A stretch of 64,000 bases of DNA, taken from the NCBI GenBank assembly GCA_963578105.1, contig CAUZBP010000003.1, positions 62,001-126,000 on the forward strand, read 5' to 3'. This stretch comes from GCA-2718815 sp963578105. Lineage in GTDB: Bacteria > Planctomycetota > Planctomycetia > Pirellulales > Pirellulaceae. The position numbers and the translations under genes were made by a program. A model generated the notes under the pieces. That model searched no databases. It was not told the origin of the DNA and saw only the letters and a program-made list of their open reading frames with translations. Positions 62,283-64,000 of this stretch are shown here, in pieces. Position 1 is the stretch's first letter; each line of letters starts with the position of its first letter.

Positions 62283-64000
62283 TCAATTCCTGTCTTTGTG
62301 GTTCTCTAATCCGGCTGTCAAGTGCGATGGACGGACATGCCCCAGAAGTACCAAACGATGTTTCTTGAGGAAATACGGAACTTCTTCCAACACGCCTACA
62401 CACTCATTGACGCGCAACTGAAGATCCTGAAAGTGATGTTCTGTCGTAATTACGTAATGGTCAGAACTGGCATTCAGAAAACTTGCGGTGGCAACACTAT
62501 CACCACCAAAAGGCCGGATCGTATGACCACTGTAAAACACCCAACTGGGCTCTAAACAGCGATACGATGCCAGGCGAGATTGAGGGCGGTCACTCACAAC
62601 CTTTTCAAACAGCAGGTGGTTTTGCTGATATTTGGCGACCTGGCTGGTCACCAATCCGAACAGAGACCAACAGAACAAAATCCCCGTAGCAACGAACGTA
62701 GCTATCATGGCCCTTCTTCGTTCGTAGTGCAGCAGTACCAGACACGCAACCGCGCCCAACAACGGAACCGCGCCAATCAACCAAACAACGTTTTCATCGG
62801 GCAGGTATTCCCGGGCAACCACCAGCAATCCAATCGACAGCAGAACACCGACCAGTCCGTAGATCATCTGACCAACACGGATTCGGGCCAGGGACCACGC
62901 GAAGTCGCCAGACAGCCAATTCTGAACAAAACATGCCGTAAGCAGTGCCAACGCGGGGTAGCAGGGAGTGATATAGTTCGGCAACTTGGTTTGAGCGAGA
63001 GTGAATATCCCTAAGTAAACACCCACCCAGCAACAAAGTAAAAGATAGGCATCGTACGTTTTACCCTGCCGGCGCAGCTGTTCGATAGCGTTCTGAAACG
63101 CTGGCCAAATCAACACCGACGCAGGAAAGAACCCCGCTAGAATCACCACCAAGTAGTACAGCGGAGTGCCACCATGGTTTTCCATCGGTGCCGTGGCACG
63201 TCCAAAATTCTCCACCCACAGAAAACGCTCGATCCACAATCCATCAGTGCGTGCCGCCACCCATACGTACCACGGCAAGGCAATCAGTCCAACTGACCCG
63301 ATCGCCGTCAACGGACGCATGGCCCATACAGTCCTCAAAAAATGAACGGGTGCAAACGGCCTGAACAATGGCGCCGTAAATTCCACCAGTCTTCGCCAGG
63401 ACCAGGCCCCACGTTGCACCGACTGCGCCTTGCCGGCTTCAACTACCTCCCGATTCGGCAGTCGTTTGATCAGCAAATGCATGCCAATGACTGCCATGGG
63501 AACGACCACGCCAACCGGCCCTTTGGCCAACACCCCCATCCCTAACATGGCGTACATCAAAACATACGCCCACCAACTGCGGGACAGGCCGGAAAATCCG
63601 GTGTAAACATACACCAGGATTCCCAACGTGCTGAAGAATATGAGTAGCGAGTCAGGTGTGGCCGCCCGCGATGACACGTTGAACATCAAACTGGCAATCA
63701 ACAGCATGGCAGCCCACACGGCCACTCGTGCATTGAACAAGCGTCGCCCCAGATAGTAAGTTGCCAGCACCGTCCCCAGTCCAAGCAATGCAGACCAAAA
63801 CCGTGCCGCAAACTCGTTGACACCGAACAAGCTGTAAGCCGACATAATGAACCAATAAAGCAACACGGGCTTGGCAGTCCGTAATTCGTCATTGAACACC
63901 GGTACCACCCAATCCCCACGGGCCATCATTTCAGCAGCACATCCGGCATTGCGTGGTTCATCTCGATCCCACAGGCGCGCAGTGCCCAAGTTCGTAAACA
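62283..64000 (-). CDS. ArnT-like GT39/PMT-family glycosyltransferase, 5' truncated by the window end
   Basis: At least 571 residues are visible; the frame stays open past base 64000, so the N-terminus is missing. The visible start 'GTARLWDRDEPRNAGCAAEM' contains the catalytic Asp-Glu of the first periplasmic loop. 'YLGRRLFNARVAVWAAM' and about ten further hydrophobic segments follow, then a C-terminal soluble domain of ~130 aa. The family moves a sugar from polyprenyl phosphate onto lipid A or protein on the outer side of the membrane. The adjacent GT2 gene should make the lipid-linked donor. Confidence 0.9.
   Translation of the reverse strand, partial: FTNLGTARLWDRDEPRNAGCAAEMMARGDWVVPVFNDELRTAKPVLLYWFIMSAYSLFGVNEFAARFWSALLGLGTVLATYYLGRRLFNARVAVWAAMLLIASLMFNVSSRAATPDSLLIFFSTLGILVYVYTGFSGLSRSWWAYVLMYAMLGMGVLAKGPVGVVVPMAVIGMHLLIKRLPNREVVEAGKAQSVQRGAWSWRRLVEFTAPLFRPFAPVHFLRTVWAMRPLTAIGSVGLIALPWYVWVAARTDGLWIERFLWVENFGRATAPMENHGGTPLYYLVVILAGFFPASVLIWPAFQNAIEQLRRQGKTYDAYLLLCCWVGVYLGIFTLAQTKLPNYITPCYPALALLTACFVQNWLSGDFAWSLARIRVGQMIYGLVGVLLSIGLLVVAREYLPDENVVWLIGAVPLLGAVACLVLLHYERRRAMIATFVATGILFCWSLFGLVTSQVAKYQQNHLLFEKVVSDRPQSRLASYRCLEPSWVFYSGHTIRPFGGDSVATASFLNASSDHYVITTEHHFQDLQLRVNECVGVLEEVPYFLKKHRLVLLGHVRPSHLTAGLENHKDRN

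Noticed and set aside
1..64000. Search for tRNA, rRNA, CRISPR arrays, insertion sequences and phage genes
   Set aside because: I saw no cloverleaf ending in CCA-type acceptor in the gaps, no regularly spaced repeats, no transposase or integrase motifs and no long terminal inverted repeats. A covariance-model scan would be needed to rule out small RNAs.

Overview
The window is a gene-dense stretch of a bacterial chromosome, almost certainly from the phylum Planctomycetota (a Pirellulales/Planctomycetales-type genome). The evidence is the combination of gene families: a DUF1598 exported protein, a DUF1501 twin-arginine protein, several Gfo/Idh/MocA oxidoreductases, an NPCBM-domain protein, tetrahydromethanopterin/methanofuran-type C1 genes, FHA-domain sigma-54 activators and a short SecA. 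I see no rRNA, tRNA, CRISPR array, phage or insertion sequence. The window cuts a gene at both ends.

Layout. 1-11.6 kb (+): a long co-directional block of exported proteins. It holds two coiled-coil/beta proteins and a third helical protein, an NPCBM-domain protein, then three tandem HtrA-like proteins, of which only the first keeps the Ser-His-Asp triad, and a small membrane protein. 11.7-16.4 kb (-): a GDSL esterase, a xylose-isomerase-like TIM barrel, and a twin-arginine Gfo/Idh/MocA oxidoreductase coupled to a DoxX-like membrane protein. 17.2-29.2 kb (+): a D-2-hydroxyacid dehydrogenase, a Ser/Thr kinase, an AddB/AddA recombination nuclease pair, and a LemA/M48 protease pair. 29.4-35.4 kb (-): a methyltransferase, an asparagine synthetase, a second Gfo/Idh/MocA protein and an FHA-GAF-AAA+-Fis sigma-54 activator. 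35.8-45 kb: DUF1598, methanofuran-biosynthesis-like MfnE and MfnF, a second FHA-GAF-AAA+-Fis activator, DUF1501, 3-methyladenine glycosylase and an MfnD-like ATP-grasp ligase. 45.1-51.1 kb (-): an Fe-S assembly locus in transcription order sufR, nuoB, sufC, sufB, sufD, Rieske ferredoxin, DUF59/SufT. 51.3-53.6 kb: an alanine:cation symporter followed by a decayed partial copy of its own 3' end. 53.6-59.8 kb (-): DusB, an exported helical protein, short SecA, a lipoprotein and a small Gly/Tyr-rich secreted protein. 59.9-64 kb: QueG (+), then a GT2/ArnC-like and an ArnT-like glycosyltransferase pair (-).

Most notable points: (i) an intact HtrA protease followed by two paralogues that have lost all three catalytic residues, the last fused to an alpha/beta-hydrolase-like domain that also lacks its nucleophile; (ii) a complex-I nuoB gene inside a SufR-controlled Fe-S assembly operon, with an overlapping inverted-repeat/divergent-promoter arrangement upstream; (iii) three methanofuran-type cofactor genes dispersed around two FHA-sigma-54 regulators; (iv) the degraded tail duplication after the symporter. 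Coordinates, motifs and spacings were read from the sequence; functions are assigned from family knowledge and were not checked by any search.
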